Below, piece by piece: positions 17,148 to 25,484 of a DNA stretch of 64,000 nucleotides. The notes below the pieces were generated by a model. That model had not been told where the DNA came from and ran no database searches. It worked only from the letters and a program-made list of their open reading frames with translations. This DNA comes from Haladaptatus sp. ZSTT2 (lineage in GTDB: Archaea; Halobacteriota; Halobacteria; Halobacteriales; Halococcaceae): NCBI RefSeq assembly GCF_037081775.1, contig NZ_JBAMHQ010000001.1, positions 2,356,001 through 2,420,000 of the forward strand, in the 5' to 3' direction. The stretch's first letter is position 1, and each line of letters begins with the position of its first letter. A program made the position numbers and the translations under genes.

Positions 17148-17733
17148 TGTCGAGAGCCTCGTTTGCGAGGTTATCAGCGCGCTCGTTTATCTCTCGCGGA
17201 ACGTGCGAGAGCGACCAGTCGTCGAACGCGGAGAGCAGCTCGTGTACCTTCACGCGCCGTTCGCGCATGCCGGGGTCGTTCGCGTTCCACTCGCCGCGCA
17301 CCTGTTTGACGACGAGTTGGGAGTCGCCACGAATCTGTACCTCGTCGAAGCCGTAGTCTCTCGCCACTTCGAGGACTTTGATGAGCGCTTCGTACTCGGC
17401 GCGATTGTTCGTCGTATCCCCGATGCGCTCTGACCCTTCGGCGACGATGCCGTCGCCGGTGACGATGACCCAGCCAACCGATGCCGGGCCGGGGTTGCCG
17501 CGACTCGCGCCGTCGAAATAGAGGTGCGCGCGCCCGCCGTTGCCGGAGAGCAAGCCAGTCAGTCGCGCGGTGTTTTTGCCCTGTATGACGACCTTTTCGG
17601 CGTAGGCCACAGCGGTCGCTCCTTCGTAGGAAGCGCGCCACTGCTCGTGGTCTGTGTTGCCTGGTTGCACGGAAATCCCCGCCGCTTCCAAGCGGTTTCG
17701 CGCCTCGGCGACGTCGCACTCAATGACTGGCAT
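17140..17733 (-). CDS. rnhA: Ribonuclease HI
   Basis: This encodes 197 residues. The catalytic RNase H domain starts at about residue 70, YFDGASRGNPGPASVGWVI. It has the family's four carboxylates: Asp in YFDGAS, Glu in NNRAEYEALI, Asp in IRGDSQLVVKQ, and the last Asp in NERADNLANEAL. The N-terminal 65 residues are a haloarchaeal extension (ECDVAEARNRLEAAGISVQP). The enzyme cuts RNA in RNA/DNA hybrids. It is the first gene of a two-gene operon with the DUF7108-like gene. Confidence 0.92.
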   Translation of the reverse strand: MPVIECDVAEARNRLEAAGISVQPGNTDHEQWRASYEGATAVAYAEKVVIQGKNTARLTGLLSGNGGRAHLYFDGASRGNPGPASVGWVIVTGDGIVAEGSERIGDTTNNRAEYEALIKVLEVARDYGFDEVQIRGDSQLVVKQVRGEWNANDPGMRERRVKVHELLSAFDDWSLSHVPREINERADNLANEALDNA

Positions 17734-17878
17734 CTGAACGTGAAGTCACTGATACTCTAATATACGATTTCCGGTTTGTCGCCCCGGGCGGACTGTCTAA
17801 CGCGGCCGCTGTCATGCGATTCCACAATGTCAGATTCAATACTTGTCCTCTGACGGACCACAAAACTCATACCAAGGG

Positions 17879-17886
17879 TTTAAGTA
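17879..17886 (+). promoter_or_regulatory. TATA-like element for tfb
   Basis: TTTAAGTA lies about 31 bp upstream of the TFB ATG and predicts a transcription start near 17905-17910, leaving a leader of only a few bases. See the finding on the overlapping minimal frame ATGCGATGA. Confidence 0.5.
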
Positions 17887-17913
17887 CGTCGGTGTTACTA
17901 CTATAAAAATGCG

Positions 17914-18879
17914 ATGACACGGTCCACCCGAACACGGGAGCGCACGCTCGAGGAGGAATCAACGGGGGAGGAGCGAGAGGGGGTTCGCACTTGTCCAGAA
18001 TGTGAGTCTGATAATCTTGTCAAAAGTACAGACCGGGGGGAGATTGTTTGTGACGACTGTGGTTTAGTCGTCGAGGAGGAGAACATCGACCCAGGCCCGG
18101 AGTGGCGAGCATTTAACCACCAGGAACGTCAGCAGAAGTCGCGTGTGGGTGCACCGACGACGCAGACGATGCACGACAAGGGCCTTACCACTACGATTGA
18201 CTGGAAGGACAAAGACGCCTACGGTCGCTCTATTTCCTCAAAGAAACGCAGTCAGATGCACCGGCTCCGCAAATGGCAGGAGCGCATTCGTACGAAGGAC
18301 GCAGGCGAGCGCAATCTGCAGTTCGCACTTTCTGAAATCGACCGCATGGCCTCCGCGCTCGGTGTGCCACGGTCTGTCCGCGAAGTTGCGAGTGTTATCT
18401 ACCGACGCGCACTCAAAGAAGACCTCATCCGGGGGCGCTCCATCGAGGGCGTCGCCACCTCTGCACTCTACGCCGCCTGCCGCAAGGAAGGCATCCCGCG
18501 TAGCTTAGAGGAGATCTCTGAAGTCTCGCGTGTCGAACGCAAAGAGATTGGACGTACCTACCGCTACATCTCACAGGAACTTGGTCTCGAAATGCGACCG
18601 GTAGACCCCAAAAAGTACGTCCCTCGATTCTGTTCTGAACTCAACCTCTCCGAAGAAGTCCAGTCGAAAGCCAACGAGATTATCGAGACGACGGCCGAGA
18701 AAGGCCTCCTCTCTGGGAAATCACCAACCGGCTACGCGGCTGCTGCTATCTACGCGGCCTCACTGCTCTGCAACGAGAAGAAGACCCAGCGCGAAGTCGC
18801 AGATGTCGCGCAGGTCACCGAGGTCACCATCCGGAACCGCTATCAAGAACAGATCGAAGCGATGGGCATTCACAACTAA
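17914..18879 (+). CDS. tfb: Transcription initiation factor TFB (TFIIB homologue)
   Basis: This 321-residue protein has an N-terminal zinc ribbon, CPECESDN then [12 protein letters not shown]. Next come the B-finger/linker ([30 protein letters not shown]) and two cyclin-like repeats, at about residues 125-215 and 220-315. The second repeat ends with the helix-turn-helix that reads the BRE ([20 protein letters not shown]). TFB bridges TBP and RNA polymerase. Haloarchaea carry several TFB paralogues, and which one this is cannot be decided here. Upstream is a 6-bp inverted repeat (GTCAGA 17829 / TCTGAC 17849). Confidence 0.95.
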   Translation: MTRSTRTRERTLEEESTGEEREGVRTCPECESDNLVKSTDRGEIVCDDCGLVVEEENIDPGPEWRAFNHQERQQKSRVGAPTTQTMHDKGLTTTIDWKDKDAYGRSISSKKRSQMHRLRKWQERIRTKDAGERNLQFALSEIDRMASALGVPRSVREVASVIYRRALKEDLIRGRSIEGVATSALYAACRKEGIPRSLEEISEVSRVERKEIGRTYRYISQELGLEMRPVDPKKYVPRFCSELNLSEEVQSKANEIIETTAEKGLLSGKSPTGYAAAAIYAASLLCNEKKTQREVADVAQVTEVTIRNRYQEQIEAMGIHN

Positions 18880-19049
18880 GCCCACATCCGTACTTTTATC
18901 ACCGAAACCGTGCCCAGCCAGTGGCATCTCCGCTGTGTGAGCCACGAGACGGGCCGCGGTTGTGCGACACGTCGTCTCGTGGGTGGTCGCGTGTCGCCTG
19001 CTCGCCACGAACGAACATTCAAGGCTGTTCCACCCCTCGCTATCGGTGA

Positions 19050-20312
19050 ATGCGGCTCGACGAATTTATCGACGGACTTGAACCCGACCCGGACGCAGAG
19101 CGACGGCGTCTCGCGGCCGAGAAGTCCTACGAAATTCTCGACTACATGGACACCGCGAAGCAGTCCTTCCAGAACGTCCTCCAAGGCGATTCGCTGTTCG
19201 GGAGCACCGCACCCTCCATCTTCGTCGGCCGGTCTAACTACCCGCGCGTCTCGACGGGCCTCCTCTCACCGATGGACCCCGATTCGAACGCCGCGGATTT
19301 TGCGACGAGCGGCGAGTGGTATCGTCAAGGCTTGAGCATTGACGACGTGTTCCAGCGTCGCACCGGCCTGCTCAACTCGACGCGCTCTGCAGCCGTGGAC
19401 GTAAACGACGTGTGGGACGGCTTCGTCGGCGTCCAGCGAGAGGTCGCCATCGCGGGCCGACCCGTGGACGTGGAGATTGGCCTCGACAACGCCTCTGCGC
19501 TCGATTTCCAGCCGAACGTCGACGAAATTTCGACGCCGACTGGTCCCCGTGCTCGCGCGCGGTCGGCCGACCTCGCAGAGAACCCCTACATTCCGCGTCC
19601 GGTGCAGAAGACGCTCGAAGACGACGACTGGCAGGCACAGGGCGCGATGAACTATCTCTACCGGCGGGGCTTCGACGTGTACGACATCAACAAAATTCTC
19701 TCTGCGGGCGCACTCGGCCAAACAGAGAGCAGAAAGCTCGTCCCGACGCGCTGGTCGATTACGGCGGTTGACGACACGCTCGGCCAGTATCTTAGAGGGA
19801 GAATCCGCAACGCGCCGAGCATCGACACGGTGCAGGTCTGGACGAACGAGTATATGGGCAACCAGTTCTGGGTCGTCCTCGCGCCGGGCAACTGGGAGTA
19901 CGAGTTGGTCGAGATGAAAGCGCCGGGGAGCATCTGGAACCCCGACCCCGGTGGTGCACTCTGGATGGGGGCCGATTCGGAGGGCTACGAAGGCCGCACC
20001 GCCTACGTCGATGAGACGTCGGGAGCCTACTACGCCTCCCGACTCGGCGTCCTCGAATACTTAGAGTCCATCGGTAGACAGGCAAAATGCCTCGTCCTCC
20101 GGCACGTCTCAGACGACTACTGGGGGCCAGTGGGCGTCTGGCAGGTCAGAGAGAGCGTGCGCAACGCCTTCGACGGCGACCACGGCGAGGCAGAGACGTT
20201 CCACGATGCCGTCCGGCAGGTCGCGCCGCTCTTGCCAGTCTCGCTCAACGACCTGCGCAGAAAATCGTCGATGGTGTCGGGGATTCAGGCGAACCTTACC
20301 GACTTCTCTTGA
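19050..20312 (+). CDS. nreA: Nre-family DNA repair protein NreA with C-terminal PIP box
   Basis: This encodes 420 residues. The family core is clear: SLFGSTAPSIFVGRSNYPRV, then LLSPMDPDSNAADFATSGEW, PYIPRPVQKTLEDDDWQAQG, and WVVLAPGNWEYELVEMKAPG. The last residues, GIQANLTDFS, form a PCNA-interacting-protein box (Q-x-x-L-x-x-F). Haloferax NreA is reported to act in mitomycin C resistance and to bind PCNA. The biochemical activity is not settled. It follows tfb on the same strand after 170 bp, so it probably has its own promoter. Confidence 0.88.
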   Translation: MRLDEFIDGLEPDPDAERRRLAAEKSYEILDYMDTAKQSFQNVLQGDSLFGSTAPSIFVGRSNYPRVSTGLLSPMDPDSNAADFATSGEWYRQGLSIDDVFQRRTGLLNSTRSAAVDVNDVWDGFVGVQREVAIAGRPVDVEIGLDNASALDFQPNVDEISTPTGPRARARSADLAENPYIPRPVQKTLEDDDWQAQGAMNYLYRRGFDVYDINKILSAGALGQTESRKLVPTRWSITAVDDTLGQYLRGRIRNAPSIDTVQVWTNEYMGNQFWVVLAPGNWEYELVEMKAPGSIWNPDPGGALWMGADSEGYEGRTAYVDETSGAYYASRLGVLEYLESIGRQAKCLVLRHVSDDYWGPVGVWQVRESVRNAFDGDHGEAETFHDAVRQVAPLLPVSLNDLRRKSSMVSGIQANLTDFS

Positions 20313-20762
20313 TTATTCGCTGTCGAGGTTCGCGAACGCTTTCTCGACGAGCTTCCCGGTTTCGCCAACGAGTTCGTCCCACTCTTCGTTGTCCGGAGCC
20401 ATCCCGAGCAGGCGCGCTGCGCGCATGATGCTGATGTGATACACTTGCTGGACGCCCGGCTCTTCTTCCCAGATGACGACGTTGCACGGGAACAGCGCGC
20501 CAATCTTGTTCTCACTCGCAGAGAGCGCCCAGTCGGCCATCTTCGGGTTGCACGCACCGAGCACGTAGTACGGGTCGCGGCCTGCATCGACCTTCTCGTT
20601 CAACAGCGCAGAGGGTGAGAACTCGGTGGCGACGCCGAAGCCGGCGTCCGTAAACGCCTCACGGACGTGCTCGATGGCGGCTTCGTGTTCCATGTGGAGG
20701 ATGGCGGTTTCCTCGCCGATGTCTTCTGCATCGAGGTGTGCGGGGTCGAACGGCAGGCTCAT
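20313..20762 (-). CDS. DUF302 domain protein
   Basis: This encodes 149 residues. After MSLPFDPAHLDAEDIGEETA comes a DUF302 domain: AIEHVREAFTDAGFGVATEF, then DPYYVLGACNPKMADWALSA, and IGALFPCNVVIWEEEPG. The conserved Cys-Asn-Pro and the P-C-N-V strand are the family marks. DUF302 proteins are small homodimers; a role in redox or heme/metal sensing has been suggested but not shown. It is convergent with nreA with no gap. The ATG at 20762 is chosen because the in-frame upstream sequence is low-complexity Ala/Arg. Confidence 0.85.
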   Translation of the reverse strand: MSLPFDPAHLDAEDIGEETAILHMEHEAAIEHVREAFTDAGFGVATEFSPSALLNEKVDAGRDPYYVLGACNPKMADWALSASENKIGALFPCNVVIWEEEPGVQQVYHISIMRAARLLGMAPDNEEWDELVGETGKLVEKAFANLDSE

Positions 20763-20800
20763 AGCCGGGAGAACGGGTGGGTCAGCAAAAAGACTTCCCG

Positions 20801-21478
20801 CTAGAGGGGAAGCGGCAGCCAGCGCAGCCACGCGAGCACTTGCTCGGGCGGCAACAGCGGCTCGTGGAGCACGAGCCAATCGAGCAGTGCGAGGCCCGCA
20901 CCGTGGGCGACAATCGAGGGGAGAATGGAGTCGCTCTTGTAATCAACTGCCCCGAACAGCACGTCCGTTGGCCCGGAGAGGATGATTTCGATGGGTGGCT
21001 TGCCTAAGTGCTGGAAGGTGTAGATTATCGGGCTGACGAACACGCTCTTGAAGCCGATTTCGCGGATACCGACGCACAGCAGACCTCTGAAGTAGGTCTC
21101 CGCGGCGACCACGACCACGAACTGCTTGAGTGCGTGGGGGAGGTACTGATTGAGCGCCGCGCCCGTTTCCCACATTGGGTAGTAGGCTCTGACCGAGGGG
21201 AGCGAGGAGCCGACGATGTAAAACGGCAGCACGAACAGCGCGAGGAGGACGGTGTTTTTGACCGCGAGGCGGTCGACGCGCCAACCGAGGTGCCGACCGT
21301 AGAACACCGCGAGAATAGCGGGGCCAAGGATGTACACGACCGTGTCGTGGAAGACACGCTGTTCGAGGCCGGTAATCTCCCACTCCATCCAGATAATGGT
21401 GAGGATGGCTCCCCAGAGAAGGGCAACTTGCACCCAGGACAGCGAGGGGAGTCGCTGACGCAACGCCTCTGTGGACAC
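20801..21478 (-). CDS. CPBP-family intramembrane metalloprotease
   Basis: This encodes 225 residues with about seven membrane helices. The protease motifs are degenerate but present: ETYFRGLLCVGI (usual EExxxR; second Glu is Thr here), FQHLG (FxxxH) and HGAGLALLDW. CPBP/Abi proteases process membrane proteins and bacteriocin-related substrates; the haloarchaeal targets are unknown. The start is uncertain: GTG 21478 directly follows the upstream stop, while ATG 21526 would overlap the DUF5789 gene by 47 bp. The Thr at the second Glu position means activity should not be assumed. Confidence 0.7.
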   Translation of the reverse strand: MSTEALRQRLPSLSWVQVALLWGAILTIIWMEWEITGLEQRVFHDTVVYILGPAILAVFYGRHLGWRVDRLAVKNTVLLALFVLPFYIVGSSLPSVRAYYPMWETGAALNQYLPHALKQFVVVVAAETYFRGLLCVGIREIGFKSVFVSPIIYTFQHLGKPPIEIILSGPTDVLFGAVDYKSDSILPSIVAHGAGLALLDWLVLHEPLLPPEQVLAWLRWLPLPL

Positions 21479-21479
21479 C

Positions 21480-21764
21480 TTATTCAGTTGGAACCGGGCC
21501 AGTGCCGATGGCCGTTCGCACGTCATCTACGAACTCTTGACGCGTTTCGAAGTATGGTGTGTCGATGCTATCGAGGACGTCACCGAGTGCCTGTGGGCCA
21601 TCCGGCGTTCGGATGACGGTGTCTCCCTCGCGGCGTTTGAGTTCACTGTGCTCCATGCCCCACGTCAGTCGGGAGGCGACTCGTGCGAGTGGAATGCCCT
21701 CGACGGACTCGCCCTCGCCAAGCTCGACTGCGGGCGCGGCTTCTTCTTCCGCTTCGTCTGCCAT
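21480..21764 (-). CDS. DUF5789 family protein
   Basis: This encodes 94 residues, acidic at the N-terminus (MADEAEEEAA). A conserved core follows: GIPLARVASRLTWGMEHSEL, then RREGDTVIRTPDGPQALGDV and DTPYFETRQEFVDDVR. The pattern of a small DNA-binding-like helical domain with a beta hairpin is annotated as DUF5789 in haloarchaea. Function is unknown. It lies 1 bp upstream of the CPBP gene's GTG, so the two are co-transcribed. The longer open frame upstream overlaps the divergent membrane gene and is rejected. Confidence 0.75.
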   Translation of the reverse strand: MADEAEEEAAPAVELGEGESVEGIPLARVASRLTWGMEHSELKRREGDTVIRTPDGPQALGDVLDSIDTPYFETRQEFVDDVRTAIGTGPVPTE

Positions 21765-21915
21765 GAGACGACGTTTGCCCGCCCCGTGATTAGACCTTTC
21801 GACTCGGTGCGTTTTCCAGTTGTGAGGAGTCTCGCCCGCGCTTTGCGCGCATTGTGACAGAATTCGGAGTGGTGTCTGACGTACTGTTTTGTGGAAGGCC
21901 AGTGTAGATTCCCGC

Positions 21916-22773
21916 ATGACCAGCCTGACGGAGGTGTACGAGGGGAATATCGGCACAGAAGCGAGCCTCCAACGGCTGTACCTCGGCTTGAGTCTGTTCG
22001 CCGTCGGGTCGGTACTCGTCGTCCTCGGCATCGTCATTGCGACGACGAACGTCGTCGGTGACGCGCTCTGGCAGTCACGAGAAATCGCGGGCGTGCTCGC
22101 TGGTGTGGGCCTTCCCGCGGTGTTCGTCGGCATCTTCAGCGTGCTTCCGGCAGGTCGGAGAACGCGACTGCTCGCGGCAGGCGGCGCAAGCATCGCGCTC
22201 TCCGGTGTCGCGCTGTTCTGGTACGCCTTCCCGACGATGTGGTTTCGCGACCCCGTCGACCTCACACTCCCCGTGGTCGCAATCTATTTCTTCGGAACGA
22301 TGACCACGTTCTGGTGTCTGTTCGCTGGGGTTGCGAACTTCAAAGTCCGCAACAAACCCGGCGGGACGGTCAAACTCGAAGTCACCAAGGAAGGGAAAAC
22401 GCGTATCGTGGCTGTCGATGGCCCGGCGCTCTCGGGCGGCCTTGGCGGAATTGGCCTGCTCGGTGTCCAACCGGATGGCGAAGTCGAAACCCAAACGGCA
22501 GTGCAAAACGCCCGCCAGACCTCGCGCCACGCGCGCCACATCAGCGACGGCGGGGCAAACACGCAGACGGTACGGGACGTGCCGACCGACGACGGCGCAG
22601 AACTCTTAGACCAGCCAACGCCGCCACGCCCGGCAGACCGTTACTGTGGCAATTGCTCGCATTTCGAGTACGTTCAGACGCCACAGGGTCGCAAACCCTA
22701 CTGTGGCGCACACGACGAGGTCATGGACGACATGGAGCCGTGTGCGCAGTGGCACTACAACTTAGACCGCTAA
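21916..22773 (+). CDS. Four-helix membrane protein with C-terminal zinc motif (DUF7139-like)
   Basis: This encodes 285 residues. Four membrane helices lie within residues 20-140 (LGLSLFAVGSVLVVLGIVI and on). A cytoplasmic stretch follows, including KLEVTKEGKTRIVAVDGPAL. The C-terminus has a cysteine/histidine cluster: YCGNCSHFEYVQ, KPYCGAHDEVMDDMEPCAQW. The latter resembles the small CxxC...CxxH...CxxW zinc module found fused to several haloarchaeal membrane proteins. From memory it belongs to DUF7139; its role is unknown. It is convergent with the Mut7-C RNase by a 4-bp overlap. Confidence 0.7.
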   Translation: MTSLTEVYEGNIGTEASLQRLYLGLSLFAVGSVLVVLGIVIATTNVVGDALWQSREIAGVLAGVGLPAVFVGIFSVLPAGRRTRLLAAGGASIALSGVALFWYAFPTMWFRDPVDLTLPVVAIYFFGTMTTFWCLFAGVANFKVRNKPGGTVKLEVTKEGKTRIVAVDGPALSGGLGGIGLLGVQPDGEVETQTAVQNARQTSRHARHISDGGANTQTVRDVPTDDGAELLDQPTPPRPADRYCGNCSHFEYVQTPQGRKPYCGAHDEVMDDMEPCAQWHYNLDR

Positions 22774-23210
22774 AGCGACTGAAGCGTCTCTCCGACTCGC
22801 TTCCAATGACTTCCTTTCCAAAAGTACTGACCGCAGTCTACACACAGCCAGAGCGTGCTCACTCCATCGGGAACGTACTCAGGTGGCGTTTCCGGTGACG
22901 ACTCGGCCAACGCACCGTTACACCGTCCACAATAGGTGGGCGCTTCGAGTTCGAGCGCGAGTCCAGCCGTCTGCAGTTCGCGGAGTTGGTCTGTCACCTC
23001 GCGTTCGCGTAGGAGGATGCTCTCTGGAACCTGTGCTGCCAGCGACACGTCTCGGGTCACTAGCGTTCGCCCCTCTTGTTCAGCAATCGTGCGAAGCGCG
23101 TCGTCTGCTTCGACATCGCGGTCGAGCGCGTAGACGGTATCGTAGCCACACATCCGCAGATAGCTTGCAAGCCGCCCGAGCATCACGTCGAGCAAGAGAC
23201 GCCGGGCCAT
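22770..23210 (-). CDS. Mut7-C RNase domain protein (PIN-like nuclease with zinc ribbon)
   Basis: This encodes 146 residues. The N-terminal PIN-like part begins RLLLDVMLGRLASYLRMCGY, with acidic residues at D (LLLDVM), ADDALRTIAE and TRDVSL. The C-terminal ribbon is YCGRCNGAL then LCVDCGQYFWKGSHW. This is the Mut7-C (DUF82) family, predicted to cleave RNA. Its ATG overlaps the polX stop by one base (TGATG-type junction), so they form one operon with DUF5788. That links it to DNA repair by context only. Confidence 0.88.
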   Translation of the reverse strand: MARRLLLDVMLGRLASYLRMCGYDTVYALDRDVEADDALRTIAEQEGRTLVTRDVSLAAQVPESILLREREVTDQLRELQTAGLALELEAPTYCGRCNGALAESSPETPPEYVPDGVSTLWLCVDCGQYFWKGSHWKRVGETLQSL

Positions 23211-24949
23211 CAGCCAAAGAAGTCGCGCACGTCGTCGGCCGACCACGTGTTGAGCACGTCGTCTGCTTCCGCCCAGCCGCGCCGAGCGGTGTGGACGCCG
23301 TAGCGGATGAGTTCGTAATTCTCGGGTCGGTGAGCGTCGGTGTTGATGGAGATGGTCGCGCCGTGTTTGAGCGCCTGTTGAACCATGCTCCCGGAGAGGT
23401 CGAGACGGCGGGGATTGGCGTTGATTTCGAGCGCCGTGTCGTGTGCCGCAGCCGCTTTGGCAATTTCCTCGATATCGAATTCGAGACCCGGGCGCTGATT
23501 GAGCAGGCGGCCGGTCGGGTGGCCGAGGATGGCCACGTGTGGGTTCGAAACGGCCGCGACGAGCCTGTCCGTTGCATCGCCGTCTAAGTTGCTGTGTGGC
23601 GACGCGACGACGATGTCGAGTGCCGCTGCGACTTCCTCGCCAATCGAGATGCCGCCCTCGTCGTCGATGTTGGCTTCGACCCCCGCGAACACCTCGATGG
23701 AGGCGTCTTCTGCGACGGTTCGAATCTCCGAGAGTTGGTCGAGTAGTTCGTCGTCTTCTAAGCCAACGCCGCCGACCATTCCCGGCCCCGTGGCGTGGTC
23801 TGAGATGCAGAGATAGTCGTAGCCGAACGCGGCCGCGCCCTCGACCATCTCTTCGATGGTGTTGTTCCCGTCAGACCACTCGGTGTGGAGGTGGAGGTCG
23901 CCGCGAATGTCGTCTTCGTCGATGAGCGTCGGCAGGTCACCGTCGAGTGCGGCTTGGATTTCGCCGCGGTCTTCGCGGAGTTCGGGCGGCATCCACGGCA
24001 CCGAGAGGGCGTCGTACATGCTCTCCTCTGTCTCGCCCGCGACGCGCTCACCAACACGCTGGCCCGCGTCCGGGTCGTCAACCGCTGAAACGTCGAAGAC
24101 GCCGTACTCGTTCATCTTCAGATTTTGGTCAATGGCGATGTTCCGGAGGTGGACGTTGTGGGCTTTGCTCCCGGTGAAGTACTGGAGCGCCGCGCCGAAA
24201 TCTGCGACATCCACGACCCGGAGGTCGATTCTGAGGCCGCCAGCGCGGACGGCTGCCTTTTTCGTGCCCGCTTCGATGACGTCGTCTACATCGGCCCAGT
24301 CGGTGAACGCCTCGATGACCGCTTGCGGCTCGTCGCTCGCGGCGAGGATGTCGATGTCGCCAATAGTGGCTTTCCACCGGCGCAGCGATCCCGCAACCTC
24401 CCACTTCTCGGCTTCCGAAACGTCCTCGAAGTAGGCGAGAATGGACTCCGCGAGTGGGCGCGCCTCTCCGAGCAGTTCACGGCTCTGCGATTCGCGGGCG
24501 AACGGAATGTTTTCGAGGATGTTTTCCTCGGTTTTCGCGCCGAACCCGGAAATTTCCTGAATCTTTCCGGCTTTTGCGGCTTCCTCAAGCTCATCGAGCG
24601 TCGTGATGCCGAGCGCTTCGTAGAGCTTTCCCACACTTTTCGGGCCGACGCCTTCGACGGCGGTGAGTTCGGCCATGTTGACCGGCAACTCCGCTCTGAG
24701 TTCGACTAACTCTGCAATCTCACCGGTTTCGAAGTACTCGACCACCTTCGAGGAGATGGCGTCACCGACGCCCGAAATCTCCTCGACTGCGTCTTGGCCG
24801 TCTGCCGCGAGCACTTCGATGTCGCGGTGGTGTTCGCGGATGTTCTCTGCCGCCCGCCGGTACGAGCGAGGCTTGTACTCGACGCCTTTCGCGTCGAGTA
24901 AGTCTGCGAACTCCTCGAACAGGGCGGCGACTTCGTGATTGCGGCTCAT
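23210..24949 (-). CDS. polX: Family X DNA polymerase with PHP domain
   Basis: This 579-residue protein has three parts. A helix-hairpin-helix 8-kDa region covers residues 1-130 (ISGVGDAISSKVVEYFE; VEGVGPKSVGKLYEA). A palm carries two catalytic aspartates in GDIDILAAS and the third in RIDLRVVDV. A C-terminal PHP domain has DLHLHTEWSDGNN, SDHATGPG, PHSNLDG and INTDAHRP. It repairs short gaps, and the PHP domain adds 3'-end processing in bacterial homologues. It is coupled to DUF5788 (ATGA overlap) upstream and to the Mut7-C RNase downstream. Confidence 0.93.
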   Translation of the reverse strand: MSRNHEVAALFEEFADLLDAKGVEYKPRSYRRAAENIREHHRDIEVLAADGQDAVEEISGVGDAISSKVVEYFETGEIAELVELRAELPVNMAELTAVEGVGPKSVGKLYEALGITTLDELEEAAKAGKIQEISGFGAKTEENILENIPFARESQSRELLGEARPLAESILAYFEDVSEAEKWEVAGSLRRWKATIGDIDILAASDEPQAVIEAFTDWADVDDVIEAGTKKAAVRAGGLRIDLRVVDVADFGAALQYFTGSKAHNVHLRNIAIDQNLKMNEYGVFDVSAVDDPDAGQRVGERVAGETEESMYDALSVPWMPPELREDRGEIQAALDGDLPTLIDEDDIRGDLHLHTEWSDGNNTIEEMVEGAAAFGYDYLCISDHATGPGMVGGVGLEDDELLDQLSEIRTVAEDASIEVFAGVEANIDDEGGISIGEEVAAALDIVVASPHSNLDGDATDRLVAAVSNPHVAILGHPTGRLLNQRPGLEFDIEEIAKAAAAHDTALEINANPRRLDLSGSMVQQALKHGATISINTDAHRPENYELIRYGVHTARRGWAEADDVLNTWSADDVRDFFG

Positions 24950-25380
24950 CGACCGCGTCCCTGACTTTTCTGCTTGCCAAGCGCCTGTTTCAGGAAGTTC
25001 ATCCAGCGTTTCTGGTCTGCGGCTTGTTGGGCCGATATCTGCTGTTCTAAGTTCGCCGGGCCGAGCTGTTGGAGCGCGTTCAGCGCCCGGTCGATGCCAA
25101 TAATCGCGGACACGAGGTCGTCTGCTTCCTCGACCGAGATGTCGCCCTCTTCGAGGCGGTCTCGGCGCTCGTTTCGCTCGCGTCTGAGATTCTTTTTCGC
25201 TTCGTCAACCTCGTCCTGTTTTCCCGGCGGAACCGTGTCGAGGCGTTTGATTTCGAAGACGAACGACCGCAGGTCGAGCGGCTCTCCCTGTACCACGATG
25301 CGGTCTGGAATGTCCGCACCCACCGTCGCGCCTTCGCGTTCGATGCGTTCAAGGCGCTGTTTTCGCTCGAACTCTTTCAC
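24946..25380 (-). CDS. DUF5788 family protein
   Basis: This encodes 144 residues, strongly charged. It begins MKEFERKQRLERIEREGATV and has VVQGEPLDLRSFVFEIKRLD. A coiled-coil section follows (VDEAKKNLRRERNERRDRLE), with a basic Gln-rich tail, QQAADQKRWMNFLKQALG. Haloarchaeal DUF5788, function unknown. It is the first gene of the DUF5788-polX-Mut7-C operon, with overlapping ATGA at 24946-24949. A role with PolX is suggested by this tight arrangement but not shown. Confidence 0.8.
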   Translation of the reverse strand: MKEFERKQRLERIEREGATVGADIPDRIVVQGEPLDLRSFVFEIKRLDTVPPGKQDEVDEAKKNLRRERNERRDRLEEGDISVEEADDLVSAIIGIDRALNALQQLGPANLEQQISAQQAADQKRWMNFLKQALGKQKSQGRGR

Positions 25381-25455
25381 ACCCAGACTACAGGGTGGAC
25401 GGGCAAAAATCTACAGCCCCGCGCCCCTGTGAGCCCCGGGGCTTACCCCAACCCC

Positions 25456-25462
25456 TTTTTAT
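25456..25462 (+). promoter_or_regulatory. TATA-like element for the rhomboid gene
   Basis: TTTTTAT is centred 26 bp upstream of the ATG at 25485, which supports that start over the in-frame ATG at 25461. Confidence 0.5.
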
Positions 25463-25484
25463 GCTCGGGTTCGTATCGAAGCCA

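Noticed and set aside
17829-17854. GTCAGA/TCTGAC inverted repeat upstream of tfb as an operator
   Set aside because: Only 6 bp with a 14-base gap, and about 60 bp from the start; too weak to claim without conservation.
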